64,000 nt of DNA from Leptospira ainazelensis (GTDB taxonomy: Bacteria; Spirochaetota; Leptospiria; Leptospirales; Leptospiraceae). A model generated the notes under the pieces. The model was not told the origin of the DNA, made no database searches, and saw only the letters and a program-made list of their open reading frames with translations. Both the position numbers and the translations under genes were made by a program. Numbering within the stretch: position 1 is the stretch's first letter; the number at the start of each line of letters is the position of its first letter. The stretch is from assembly GCF_016918785.1 (NCBI RefSeq), contig NZ_JAFFPT010000025.1:1-64000 (forward strand), read 5' to 3'. Below are positions 47,897-58,600 of the stretch, piece by piece.

Positions 47897-48391
47897 GAAA
47901 AGTATGATTTACTCCAGACACTCAAACTTTTGCCGGATTACGATCGATGGATAAAGGAGAAGACTGATTCCACTTGTCTCCTGTTGACGGATTTCTCAGG
48001 GGAAGAAAGACCGGGGCGCTTTCTTTAAGTCGATTCATTCTACTTTAAATCATATTCTCTGGGTGGACCTGTCGTGGACGGCGGGTTTGAGGGAAAAGTT
48101 CTTCCCAAAGGATCTGCAAGTTCGGATCTCTATTCCGACTTTGACGAACTTTCTTCCGCGAGAAAAGAATGTGATAAGAAGATCCTGGAATGGTCCCTCG
48201 GAATCGATTCGAGTTGGTTGGATTCCAATTATCGTTTTTTCAGCGTCGTTTATCAAAAGGAGTTGGAAAAGCCACTTTGGGTTTTGGTGGATCATATTTT
48301 CAATCACCAAACACATCACAGAGGACAGATCACGACCTTGATCTCTCAATTCGGTTTTGACGTCGGAATTACGGATCTCGCCTGGATGTAA
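47897..48391 (+). pseudogene. DinB-family protein broken by two compensating frameshifts
   Basis: Three pieces of one DinB-type protein can be read. EKYDLLQTLKLLPDYDRWIK to about 48010 is in one frame; GAFFKSIHSTLNHILWVDLSWT (48015 to about 48078) is in the next; from there LPKGSASSDLYSDFDELSSARKECDKKILEW to VDHIFNHQTHHRGQITTL is back in the first. No start codon precedes the first part, which abuts the aminotransferase stop. The metal-binding His motif HHRGQ survives. The gene is thus inactive, although the last 105 codons remain open from an ATG at 48074. Confidence 0.85.
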
Positions 48392-48424
48392 TTGAATTCT
48401 TAAATGGAACGCTTTAGATTTTTC

Positions 48425-49612
48425 TTATGGATCGGTTTTTGATTCACTCAAAATCTTTTCTTTTAAAATCAAAAACGGTCTTTCGATCAAAAGATATAAA
48501 AGCCAAGAAAAAAGAAAACAGTAGAGAACGGCGACTATAACCGCAAGCAAGAGCACTCCGACGCTCGGAGCCTGAGACCCCGAAACCACTTTCGAAACTG
48601 CGATTCCCGCGATCAGAATATTCCACAAATACATCGTATAACTTAGTCTTGCAATCGGTCTCAGGAATGGCGATTCCAAAAAAAAAGAAACCCAACCTTT
48701 TGTTTGGATCGCCGAAAAAATCAAAAACGCGAAACCTATATTAAAAAAATTGAAACCGAATATTCTACGAAACCAATGTTCCAAAGGGAATGTATGCCCG
48801 ATCAATAGAAAGATAATTCCAATCGCAGGAATCGAATTTTCCAGCGATTTCGACCGTTCCGATCTCGATTGCGAAAAGATGATTCGAATTTCAGCAAGAA
48901 ACATACCCGCGATTAAACTGTCCATTCGAGTATGGGAATAGATTAAAACCGAGATGTCTGCTTGTTCGAGAAAATAGAAAATTCTAAAAAACAAAGGGAT
49001 CCAATAGAAAATCGCCAACAGGAGAATTCTTCTTTGGGGTTTTAGTTTTAAAAGCAGAAACGCGGAAACAAAAGGAAGAATCAGATAAAATTGTTCTTCT
49101 ACGGATAAGGACCAACCTACCAAAGAAAGACGATGAGACGTATAATTTGAAATATAAAAAAAATCCGCGTAGCTGTTTTGTAACATCAAGGAAATAGAAT
49201 TCAATTCCGCCGATTGTAACTCGTTCGGATTTCGGAGTTGTGAAATTTTCTGAAATTGTCCTTGATAATACAAAAAGAGAACGAGCAGACAAAAGTAGTA
49301 AGCCGGGAAAATTCGGAGCGTTCTCGCGGTAAAAAATCTCCTTTTACTGAAGAGTTCGGGCCGATCTTGATATTTTAGAATTCCTGAATATATGAGAAAC
49401 CCGCTCAATACGAAAAAAAGGTCAACTCCGGAATTAAAATTGGAAAGTATGTTTTGAAAAATTTTCGGAATACTCGTAACCGAAAAGGAAAGCCATACGT
49501 GATAGATAATTACGAGTAAGATGGCAATCGCACGAATTCCGTTTAAAGACTGGATTTCTTTCTCGTTTTTGAGAAAGGGTGAAAAAATATATCGAGAAAA
49601 TTTTAGCAACAA
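48425..49612 (-). CDS. acyltransferase-3 (OafA-like) membrane protein
   Basis: A 395-residue protein with about ten spans. The N-terminal SLNGIRAIAILLVIIYHVWLSF carries the conserved Arg and His of the family, VDLFFVLSGFLIY and VEEQFYLILPF follow, and the C-terminus has LSYTMYLWN and LYLLIERPF. It transfers acyl groups to extracytoplasmic sugars, e.g. O-acetylation of LPS or other glycans. It begins 13 bp after the upstream hypothetical gene and is probably the last of that run. Compare the truncated copy at 44044. Confidence 0.9.
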   Translation of the reverse strand: MLLKFSRYIFSPFLKNEKEIQSLNGIRAIAILLVIIYHVWLSFSVTSIPKIFQNILSNFNSGVDLFFVLSGFLIYSGILKYQDRPELFSKRRFFTARTLRIFPAYYFCLLVLFLYYQGQFQKISQLRNPNELQSAELNSISLMLQNSYADFFYISNYTSHRLSLVGWSLSVEEQFYLILPFVSAFLLLKLKPQRRILLLAIFYWIPLFFRIFYFLEQADISVLIYSHTRMDSLIAGMFLAEIRIIFSQSRSERSKSLENSIPAIGIIFLLIGHTFPLEHWFRRIFGFNFFNIGFAFLIFSAIQTKGWVSFFLESPFLRPIARLSYTMYLWNILIAGIAVSKVVSGSQAPSVGVLLLAVIVAVLYCFLFSWLLYLLIERPFLILKEKILSESKTDP

Positions 49613-49625
49613 GGAAAACTCAAAC

Positions 49626-50528
<903 letters not shown>

Positions 50529-50584
50529 AGAAATTCCAATTTTACAGAGAGTTTTTAAAATTCTTTCCAGAAGGTTTCCTTACG

Positions 50585-51052
50585 TCAGGGGACAAGATCT
50601 CCACAGTCTCTCATTTCAGGAGCGTATGGATTTTGTATTTTAGTGCCTTGTTTCACCCAGGTTTTTTTGACCATGGGACAATAGAATTTATTAAAGACTC
50701 CGTTTCCGCCCGCGAGTTTTACACTTTCGGCGAGGGTTTCGGAAAACGAAGAATACGCTTCGAAGAATTTTTCTAAGTCTTTCGCGTCCTTCTTGTGAAG
50801 GGAATGTAACATCTTCTCCGCCTCGGTTTTTAGACCCCCGTTCAATAGGATCAGAGCCCGAACGTCGGCTTCTAATTTGGAGAGGTCGGGAATTTTTTCT
50901 TCTTCCTTCATCAAGAAGCTATGAATGGATTCGTTTTCTAGTAAAATAGACTGGAGAGCGTCTTTTTCAGGTTCGGTGATAGGCGCTTTTTGTTTTGCGC
51001 AAAATGTAAGGAGTACAAGAATCCCAGCGGAAATTACAAATGGACGGAACAT
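50585..51052 (-). CDS. lipoprotein with DUF3347-like Cys motif
   Basis: The ATG at 51052 (MFRPFVISAG) is preferred over an in-frame ATG at 51076 because TTGGAGA then serves as ribosome site and the signal peptide has normal length. A lipobox (LLTFC) gives acylated Cys18. The 155-residue protein has a helical middle and a C-terminal FYCPMVKKTWVKQGTKIQNPYAPEMRDCG, like the YCPM...NPY...CG pattern of DUF3347, a domain often near efflux systems. Metal binding is possible but not shown. A leader hairpin candidate lies 90 bp upstream. Confidence 0.75.
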   Translation of the reverse strand: MFRPFVISAGILVLLTFCAKQKAPITEPEKDALQSILLENESIHSFLMKEEEKIPDLSKLEADVRALILLNGGLKTEAEKMLHSLHKKDAKDLEKFFEAYSSFSETLAESVKLAGGNGVFNKFYCPMVKKTWVKQGTKIQNPYAPEMRDCGDLVP

Positions 51053-51142
51053 TCTCAAGGTCTCCAAGACGATCATAAGGTTAAGTCTAAGATTCTAGAA
51101 AAAACCTTGGTGTAAAGTAAGGAAACGAATAAAATACAAAAA

Positions 51143-51172
51143 ATGCGAAAGACCTCTTTCGCATCGGTCTTT
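51143..51172 (-). promoter_or_regulatory. candidate terminator/antiterminator leader of the lipoprotein gene
   Basis: On the minus strand ATGCGAAAG and CTTTCGCAT (51164-51143) form a 9-bp stem with an AGGT loop and six following T residues: a terminator. AAAGACC (51172-51166) can instead pair with GGTCTTT (51154-51148), which would disrupt it. No minus-strand gene lies upstream, so this resembles a leader attenuator. The rest of the 51053-51363 interval holds only a 28-codon minus-strand ORF (51314-51228). Confidence 0.45.
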
Positions 51173-51363
51173 GATCTCGAAAAGCGCAAGATGTTTGAAA
51201 AACCTTCAAATCGATAACTGTTTAACCTCAATAGATCCCGCCTGTTTTATGTCCGCGGTTTTGTTCAAAGGCGATCTTCTCACGAGTTTTGGTTTCTGGA
51301 AACGGGTTGCACATTCTACCAGGTCTCGGATTCTACTGAAAATGAAAACGGAGTTCTTTTTCC

Positions 51364-51690
51364 ATGGCTGACTTTTACAACAAACACATATTTGTTTGCG
51401 AAAACGTAAGGGGCGAAGGGGAAAGGGTTTCCTGCGGCCGTTCCGGTTCGATTCAGTTATTGGCTTCTTTAAAAAAGAAAATAAAGGACTTGTCGATTCC
51501 GGGAAAAATCCGAATTCAAAGGGCCGGTTGTTTGGATCGATGCGAGCTCGGTCCGGTCCAAGTGAGTTATCCGGAGGGAAGATGGTTTTCTCTGAGAACG
51601 GAGGAAGACATCGATATATTCTTAAAATATTATGTAGAATCGGAACAAATCGAAAAAATAGAACATTTAATCATCAAGGAAAACTCATGA
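51364..51690 (+). CDS. thioredoxin-like 2Fe-2S ferredoxin
   Basis: A 108-residue protein with the four cysteines of the thioredoxin-like ferredoxin family: Cys12 (IFVCEN), Cys24 (SCGRSG), Cys56 and Cys60 (AGCLDRCELGPV). It should hold a 2Fe-2S cluster and act in electron transfer. No strong ribosome site precedes the ATG. The stop overlaps the start of the MDR oxidoreductase by 4 bp (51687-51690), and a redox partnership is plausible, though MDR enzymes do not usually need ferredoxin. Confidence 0.88.
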   Translation: MADFYNKHIFVCENVRGEGERVSCGRSGSIQLLASLKKKIKDLSIPGKIRIQRAGCLDRCELGPVQVSYPEGRWFSLRTEEDIDIFLKYYVESEQIEKIEHLIIKENS

Positions 51691-52709
51691 ATATCCCAAA
51701 AACATACAAGGCCTTAGAACTCAGAGAATACAGTGAAAATAAAAACAGAGCTCAGATCGTCGAAAAGACGATTCGTCCCTTAAAAAAGGGCGAAGTTCTG
51801 ATTCGGATGCACTCCGCATCCATCAATCCTTCCGACTTGATGTTCTTACGCGGACTCTACGGTATCAAAAAGAAACTTCCGGTAGTCCCGGGTTTCGAAG
51901 GAAGCGGACAGGTAGTCGCTTCGGGCGGAGGTTTTTACGGATCTTATCTTAAGGGTAAGAATGTGGCCTGCACCGCGCCGGGAAGAGGCGACGGCGTTTA
52001 TGCGGAGTATATGATCACCGACGCATTTAGTTGTCTTCCGATCGGAAGGGATCTTTCTTTGGAACAAGGCGCTTGTCTTTATGTAAATCCGATCACTGCG
52101 ATCGCGATGGTGGATCTCGCTGAAAAATACGGAGCGAAGGCGATCGTTCAAACGGCCGCCGCGAGCGCCTTGGGAAAGATGGTCGTCGGAATCGCCGCTC
52201 GAAAGGGAATACAAGTGATCAACGTAGTCCGGAAACCGGAACAGGAAGAAGCCCTAAAAGCGGTCGGTGCAAAACACATCCTCAATTCGGAGGTTTCCAA
52301 TTTCGAAAGACAACTCAGAGTTCTTTCCAATGAACTCAAAGCGACCGTTTGTCTGGATGCCGTGGCGGGAGAATTGACCACAAAAGTCCTGCTCGCGATG
52401 CCTTACGGAAGCCGGGCGATCATCTATGGAGCGTTATCCGAAAAGGAAATCCCGCTCCATGCAGGAATGATGATATTCCAAGATAAAAAATTGGAAGGTT
52501 TTTGGCTTTCCACCTGGGTTCCACAACAAAGTCCGTACAAAATCTGGAAACTTTCCAAAGAGTTGAGATCCTTGGCTAAGAAAGAATTAAAAACCGATAT
52601 AGCCGCGAGGTTTCCCTTGGACAAAGCCGTGGAAGCGATCGATAATTATGCCGCAAACATGACGAAGGGAAAAGTTCTGATTCAAACTCCTTTCGCCGAA
52701 GGAAAATAA
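51687..52709 (+). CDS. MDR-family NAD(P)H oxidoreductase (quinone oxidoreductase-like)
   Basis: A 340-residue medium-chain dehydrogenase/reductase; the ATG at 51687 follows AAGGA. GroES-like N-terminal half with PSDLMFLRGLYGIKKKLPVVPGFEGSGQVV, then a Rossmann half with QTAAASALGKMVVGIAARKG, which binds NADP. Zinc-ligand residues of alcohol dehydrogenases are absent, fitting the quinone oxidoreductase/enoyl reductase branch. FWLSTW in the C-terminal part is also typical of that branch. The physiological substrate is unknown. Confidence 0.88.
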   Translation: MNIPKTYKALELREYSENKNRAQIVEKTIRPLKKGEVLIRMHSASINPSDLMFLRGLYGIKKKLPVVPGFEGSGQVVASGGGFYGSYLKGKNVACTAPGRGDGVYAEYMITDAFSCLPIGRDLSLEQGACLYVNPITAIAMVDLAEKYGAKAIVQTAAASALGKMVVGIAARKGIQVINVVRKPEQEEALKAVGAKHILNSEVSNFERQLRVLSNELKATVCLDAVAGELTTKVLLAMPYGSRAIIYGALSEKEIPLHAGMMIFQDKKLEGFWLSTWVPQQSPYKIWKLSKELRSLAKKELKTDIAARFPLDKAVEAIDNYAANMTKGKVLIQTPFAEGK

Positions 52710-52712
52710 AAT

Positions 52713-53276
52713 TTGAAAACTATCGATTCTAAAATCCGAATCGGGAATGTTCTGCTTTTCGTTTTTTTGTTTTTCCTTTCTTCCTGTTCCGCCCTGAAAG
52801 ATAATTACAAGGCTCTTCAGAAGTGTAAGTTCCAGGTTCTTTCTTTGGAAGCTCAAAAGGCCGAGCTCATTTCATTTCCGCCGGTCCCCAAGATTATCTT
52901 TTTGGCGAAAGTGGAAATTGAAAATCCGAATGAAACGGATGTGACGATTCACAAATTCGATCTTTCCTTTTTTGTTCCGGATTCTTCCGAAAAAGAATCG
53001 GAGCTCGCTCGAGTGATATCAAACGAACAGATCGTGATTCCCGCGCTCCAGAAGAAGTTAGTGGACCTTCAGGTTGAAACCTTATTCGAAAAGAAGATGG
53101 ATCGAAATCTTCTTCAAATCGCGCTCGGAATCTTACAGGCGGGTCTTTCCGGAAAGGAACTTCTTTTTACGATTCGCGGGAATTTCGAATACGAAACGAT
53201 CCTCGGAGCGGTTCAGATCCCGGTGAACGAAAAAATTCCTTTAAAACCTTCGAAGAAAAGTTCGTTCGGTTTTTGA
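52713..53276 (+). CDS. lipoprotein with LEA14/WHy-like domain
   Basis: A 187-residue protein starting at TTG 52713, 3 bp after the oxidoreductase stop, with AAGGA about 11 bases upstream. Signal peptide with lipobox LSSC and acylated Cys25. The following beta-rich region (IIFLAKVEIENPNETDVTIHKFDLSFFV, VETLFEKK, LLFTIRGNFEY) has the WHy/LEA14 pattern, a small immunoglobulin-like domain. Role unknown; probably an outer-membrane or inner-membrane lipoprotein. Confidence 0.75.
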   Translation: MKTIDSKIRIGNVLLFVFLFFLSSCSALKDNYKALQKCKFQVLSLEAQKAELISFPPVPKIIFLAKVEIENPNETDVTIHKFDLSFFVPDSSEKESELARVISNEQIVIPALQKKLVDLQVETLFEKKMDRNLLQIALGILQAGLSGKELLFTIRGNFEYETILGAVQIPVNEKIPLKPSKKSSFGF

Positions 53277-53310
53277 CGGATCTTTCGTATTTGAATCCAA
53301 AGCTTCTTCG

Positions 53311-53670
53311 ATGGAAATGGTGAATACGATGTATTTTTTATTTTTAAAGAATCTTTTGCAAAGACTCCTGAAGTTTTTTACCATCGGATCCTTACTTTTA
53401 TTTTATTTTAACGGATGTTATCAGAAAAATACGGACGCCGACTTTTACGAGTTTGAAGACGCTAACACGAAGCTGATCGTTGCGTATCAAGCCAAGGATG
53501 TTCTTTGTAATACGAATCGAAGAGTGACCGCGTTTGTTCCAGGAAGATCCAGAAAAAAGGATATTGAACTTTGTGTCAGCGCGGTCTTTGCGGTGAGTTG
53601 TGAGTCATGGTCCTCCACTTCGACGGATGCGACACCGGCTACCTGCAAAGGGATCGAGTTTCGATATTAA
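53311..53670 (+). CDS. small cysteine-containing lipoprotein
   Basis: A 119-residue protein with a long N-terminal basic/hydrophobic signal and a spirochaetal lipobox (YFNGC, Cys36). The mature part of about 84 residues has four further cysteines (VLCNT, IELCVS, VSCESW, ATCKG), which may form two disulfides. No known domain. In-frame ATGs at 53311, 53317 and 53329 are all possible starts. Confidence 0.7.
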   Translation: MEMVNTMYFLFLKNLLQRLLKFFTIGSLLLFYFNGCYQKNTDADFYEFEDANTKLIVAYQAKDVLCNTNRRVTAFVPGRSRKKDIELCVSAVFAVSCESWSSTSTDATPATCKGIEFRY

Positions 53671-53679
53671 GGAAATTGA

Positions 53680-54171
<492 letters not shown>

Positions 54172-54189
54172 ACGAATTCGTTTTAGAAA

Positions 54190-54651
54190 GTGTTCTCTTT
54201 AAAGAATCAAATTCTATTTTTTTATCGCAGGTTAAGGAGCGGAAATCGTTTCACAATTTCGTTAATCGATTCTTATTTAAAAACACGTTATCTGGTATTT
54301 GATCCAAGGCTGTCGATCGGCGCTGAATCCTTCAATCCAACCTTGGACGCGTTCTTAAAAGAACAGGGAGAGGAAGAATGGGCTTATTTGACCGCGTTCA
54401 ATCCTCGTTCGAAAATTCTTTCCACTGAAGAAAACCAAAGTAGAAATCGTGAACTCAAGCTCGAATTGAATTCTTATCTCGTTTTGGAAGGGGAAGGAAA
54501 AGGTGAGGATTCGGAATGGGTTCCTGAATCCAGTTTTCTAGTGTTAGGAATTTCGGAAAAGGAGGCGATTCTTCTTGGAAAAAAATTTCAACAAAACGCG
54601 ATTCTGATCGGAAGGATCAACCGAAGGTCCAAACTGAAATTTTTATACTGA
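54190..54651 (+). CDS. DUF3293 domain-containing protein
   Basis: A 153-residue soluble protein starting at GTG 54190, 18 bp after the previous stop. YLTAFNPRSKILSTEENQSRNRELKLEL, VPESSFLVLGISEKEAILLGKKFQQNAIL are the DUF3293 signature. The family is of unknown function, often about this length. The N-terminus before residue 30 is less conserved, so the start is uncertain. Confidence 0.8.
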   Translation: MFSLKNQILFFYRRLRSGNRFTISLIDSYLKTRYLVFDPRLSIGAESFNPTLDAFLKEQGEEEWAYLTAFNPRSKILSTEENQSRNRELKLELNSYLVLEGEGKGEDSEWVPESSFLVLGISEKEAILLGKKFQQNAILIGRINRRSKLKFLY

Positions 54652-54700
54652 ATTCTAAAATCGCTTTTCTTTTTCCATTCCTATACGAATCTTCCGTTCT

Positions 54701-55645
54701 GTGAATCGTTTGCCTTTTATTCTAAGTTTGAGTTTTCTCTTATCCTTTTCTTGCGGTCCTTTTTTTTCGCCTAATATCGATTCCACAAAAGTTAGAATTC
54801 CAGCGGATGGAAAATCAGTCGCCGTGATTACGATCACAAATCCGTATTTAGGAACTCCCGATTCTTTTCGATGGAATGAAAGCGAAAGTTTATTGAAACT
54901 TCTTTCCTTGGAGAATTCCGGTTCTAAGCAAATCATTCGTTTGATTGCAGGTTATAAACCGGGAAAACAGATTCTTCACACTCAGTCGGGAAAGGTTGTT
55001 GAGATCGAGTTGTTTTCGAGAGAAGGAGATTGGGACGAGGACGGATTTCCCGATATGTCCGAACTCAGATCCGAAGAGGATCGCCAGGCATTTCGTCAGT
55101 GGTTTATTCAAATCGCTCTTTCCCAATATCTAAAAGAAACCGGTTCTTGGAACGTTCAGGAAAGAGATTGTAGCGGACTGATTCGATTCTCATACAAAGA
55201 AGCTTTAAAAAAGCATGATTTATCTTGGCAGAAAAAAATAGGAATTCTTCTCGATAAGAACATTCCCGATGTCCGTGAATTCCAATATCCGGATATACCT
55301 TCTATCGGTATCAATTTATTTAGAACCGGATTAAAAACCTTCGGCGCCTTTGCGGACGCTGAAAGTCTTGAAAAATTCAATACGTTCTTTGTTTCGAAAC
55401 ACTTGGAATCCGGACTTCAGGGTGATATTTTATTTTTTCGCGAGGACCGAGGAAATGGTACTAATTTTCACTCGATGATTTTAGTGGAAGAAAATAAAAC
55501 GAATCCACTTTTATTGTATCATACAGGTTCTCAGAGGGGAATTCAATTGATTCGGGCGAAAGAATTGCGGAAGAGTTATCGATTTTCACCGGAGCTGAAC
55601 AATCCTTCTTTTTTGGGAATTTATCGATTTCGTATTTTAGATTGA
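54701..55645 (+). CDS. DUF1175 (YfaT-like) lipoprotein, NlpC/P60-like
   Basis: A 314-residue protein starting at GTG, with a signal peptide and possible lipobox (LSFSC, Cys18). An N-terminal beta domain (about 25-110) precedes the DUF1175 core: [21 protein letters not shown] with Cys157 and [10 protein letters not shown] with His257, positions matching the Cys-His pair of NlpC/P60 peptidases. DUF1175 (YfaT) accompanies the YfaS alpha-2-macroglobulin in E. coli, and here it is 9 bp upstream of one. It is the first gene of a five-gene envelope operon. Confidence 0.82.
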   Translation: MNRLPFILSLSFLLSFSCGPFFSPNIDSTKVRIPADGKSVAVITITNPYLGTPDSFRWNESESLLKLLSLENSGSKQIIRLIAGYKPGKQILHTQSGKVVEIELFSREGDWDEDGFPDMSELRSEEDRQAFRQWFIQIALSQYLKETGSWNVQERDCSGLIRFSYKEALKKHDLSWQKKIGILLDKNIPDVREFQYPDIPSIGINLFRTGLKTFGAFADAESLEKFNTFFVSKHLESGLQGDILFFREDRGNGTNFHSMILVEENKTNPLLLYHTGSQRGIQLIRAKELRKSYRFSPELNNPSFLGIYRFRILD

Positions 55646-55654
55646 GGTTATGGA

Positions 55655-58600
55655 ATGAAACGCGTTCAAAATTGGATTCTTGGTTTGTCGTTCGGGGCCG
55701 TGTTGGTTTTGGGGATAGCGTATCGATTTCCAATCTCGGGGAGCCCTAATTTTTATTTGGGAACGGATCGAAGTTTCGGTCCCGGAGAAAAACCTTATAT
55801 CAACTTGGAAGGAAACGGCCGAGCGGATTACGAATTTAGAATTTATAAAATCGCGGATCCACAGGCATTTCTTTCTAAAAAAGTTAAAGAAAGGTTGATC
55901 CAAGAAAATAACGAAGGCGCGTTCGGAAATCCGATCTCGCTTTTTTCCCGAACGATGGATAAGTTTGAAAGGAATTTCAGATCCGTAGCAAGAAAGGAAT
56001 TCAATTCTGCGACTCGTTCCGCATTGAAGGATACGTTAGGAATCAATTACGAAGCCGCTTCAAAGGAACGAACTCTGGCGGTTGCTTCCATTCTTCCCGA
56101 ACACGAATTGATTTCAACCTTCTTCGTTCCCAGCGTCGCCTCTTCCTGGGCCTATCGAAGAATTCCCGTTCCGGTTTCGGATAACGGCGTCTATCTTGTG
56201 GAAGGAGTTTCCGGCTCCAACATCGCTTATACGGTTCTTGTAAGATCGGGTTTAAATTTTTTAGTAAAACAAGCCAGTTCCGAAACGTTTGTTTACGTCG
56301 CGAGAAAAGATACGGGAGAACCGGTTTCCGACGTCGATCTGAGTTTGTTTAGTCTTGAGACGGGAGGTATATTCCATTCTTCTAAAACCGGCTCGGACGG
56401 AACCTTTCTTTATAAAGGAAATTCTCCCGTTAAAACTCTCATCTTAGCTAAGAAGGGGGGAGAATACGCCGTCTCCGATCCTGAATTCTATTCCAGTTCC
56501 TTTTACGGAGAAGGTGGGGCGAGAGCTTACATTTATACGGAAAGACCCGTTTATAGACCCGGCGATACGGTTTACTTTAAAGGTGTAGTTCGTAATTTCA
56601 ATCGAGACGATTATAGAGTGGCTTCGGGGGCGGCCACGGTTTCCATTCACTCCGAAGAGGGAGAAAGTCCGTTGCCTGCGATTCCTGTTTCCATCTCCGG
56701 CGATCAAGGAACGTTTTCGGGAGAATTTCAAATTCCGAGCGATGAATCGATCAAACTCGGAAACTTCACTTTGGTTTTGAATTTTAAAGATCAAACCTTT
56801 CAGACCGAATTCTCTGTGGAAGCCTATGTCAAACCTACCTTCCTTGTTACGGTTAACGTGCCAAAATCCAATTTTCTTCAGAAGGAAGAAGTGAACGCTA
56901 CCGTAAAAGCGAGATACTATTACGGTCAACCTTTGAACGGAAAGGATGTTCAGTTCCGCGTTTTTAGAAGACCAAAGTTCGATTTTTCTCCGGTCGGTAA
57001 AATGAATTTCGACGCGAGCGCCGATTATCTGGAACAAGCGGGTCAGAGCGACAAACAAGAGTTGGTTCATAGCGGAACGGGTTCTTTGGACAAAAAAGGA
57101 ACTTACTCTATAAAATTTAAACCGAACAAAGTGGACGCCGATTCCATTTATACGGTCATCGCTTCCGTACAATCCGAAGATCTTACGCTGGATGGAGCGA
57201 CTTCGTTTTCAGTAAACAGAAGCGCATTCTTTTTGAAGATGGAAAAAGATCAGTCAGTTTACGAACCTGGAAAGGAAAGTAAACTTACGATCAAACTGGT
57301 TCCGTACGACAAAACGTTAAGCGAAGAAGCCCGAAAGAAGGAGATCCAAGGACGTAAGGTGGAACTCGTACTTTACAATCGAGAAATCCAACATTCCTCC
57401 GAAGGCGGACGTTCTAAAATTTCCAAAATCTCCGCGACTACCGATGTTTCCGGGAGCGCGCAAGTTTCGTTTCAAATTCCAAAACGAGGGCAATACATAG
57501 TTACCGCTGAAACGGAAGACGAAGAAGGAAATGAAACCAAAAGTGAAACTTTCTTTTGGGCTTCTTCCGTTTCGGACTCGATCGATATCCCTTTTAAGGA
57601 TATCAATCTGAAACCGAGCAAGGATTTATATTCCGTCGGAGAGAATGCGGAGATTCTGATCCTTAGTCCTATTTCCAACGGCCACGTAGTTCTTACCGTG
57701 GAAGGGAATCGGATTTTTAAAAGTCAAGTTGTCAAGATGAAAGGAAACGCTTTGAAGTATTCGGTAAAGATCGCTCCGGAGATGAGTCCCAACTTTACGT
57801 TATCCGCCGTTCAATTCTCGGGAAGCGAGGTTTACAAGAGTCAGGTTCGGATCGTGGCTCCTCCGGAGGAAAAATTCATCAAAGTCGATTTGACGTCCGT
57901 TAATAAAGTCTATCGCCCCGGAGATAAGGCGGAAATCAAATTGAAAACGACAGGTCTCGGAGGCAAGGCCGTTTCAGCTGAAATCTCGGTCGCGGTCGTC
58001 GACGAAGCGATTTACCAAATCAAAGAGGAAAAAATTCCGAACATCGGCACATTTTTCTATCATCCGAGAAGAAATAACGTTCAAACAACATTAGCTTCTT
58101 CTTATAAGTTTTTCGGTTATTCGGAGGAGAAACGTCTCAAGCTTGCCTTGGGTAAAAAGGGAGAATCCGGTTATTCCGCAATCAAAAACGAAGAACAGAA
58201 TCGAGATCGATTTAAGGATACTAGTTTTTGGAACGCGAAGGTCAAAACCTCTGCGGACGGAACCGCGGTCGTAAGTTTTGTTCTGCCGGACAATCTCACT
58301 TCTTGGAGAGTTACGGCGATCGCAATTACTTCCGATACGAAAGTCGGTCGAGGACAAACAAACTTCGTAACAAAAAAAGATCTTATGATTTTGGGCGGTC
58401 TGCCTCGATACATTCTCAAAGGAGAATCCCAAAAGGTCACCGCTACGATTTCCAATCAGACAAATCGCAAATTTCCCGTAAACGTTTCTCTAAAAGTTGA
58501 AGGTCTGAAAACGGTCGGCCCTGAAACCGCGACGATCCATTTGGAACCGGGCCAGAATCAATCGGTTCAATTTACGGTTCAGGCGCTTCAAGATCCGAAA

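Noticed and set aside
51171..51371. 66-codon plus-strand frame
   Set aside because: No ribosome site and no motif; it overlaps the start of the ferredoxin-like gene.
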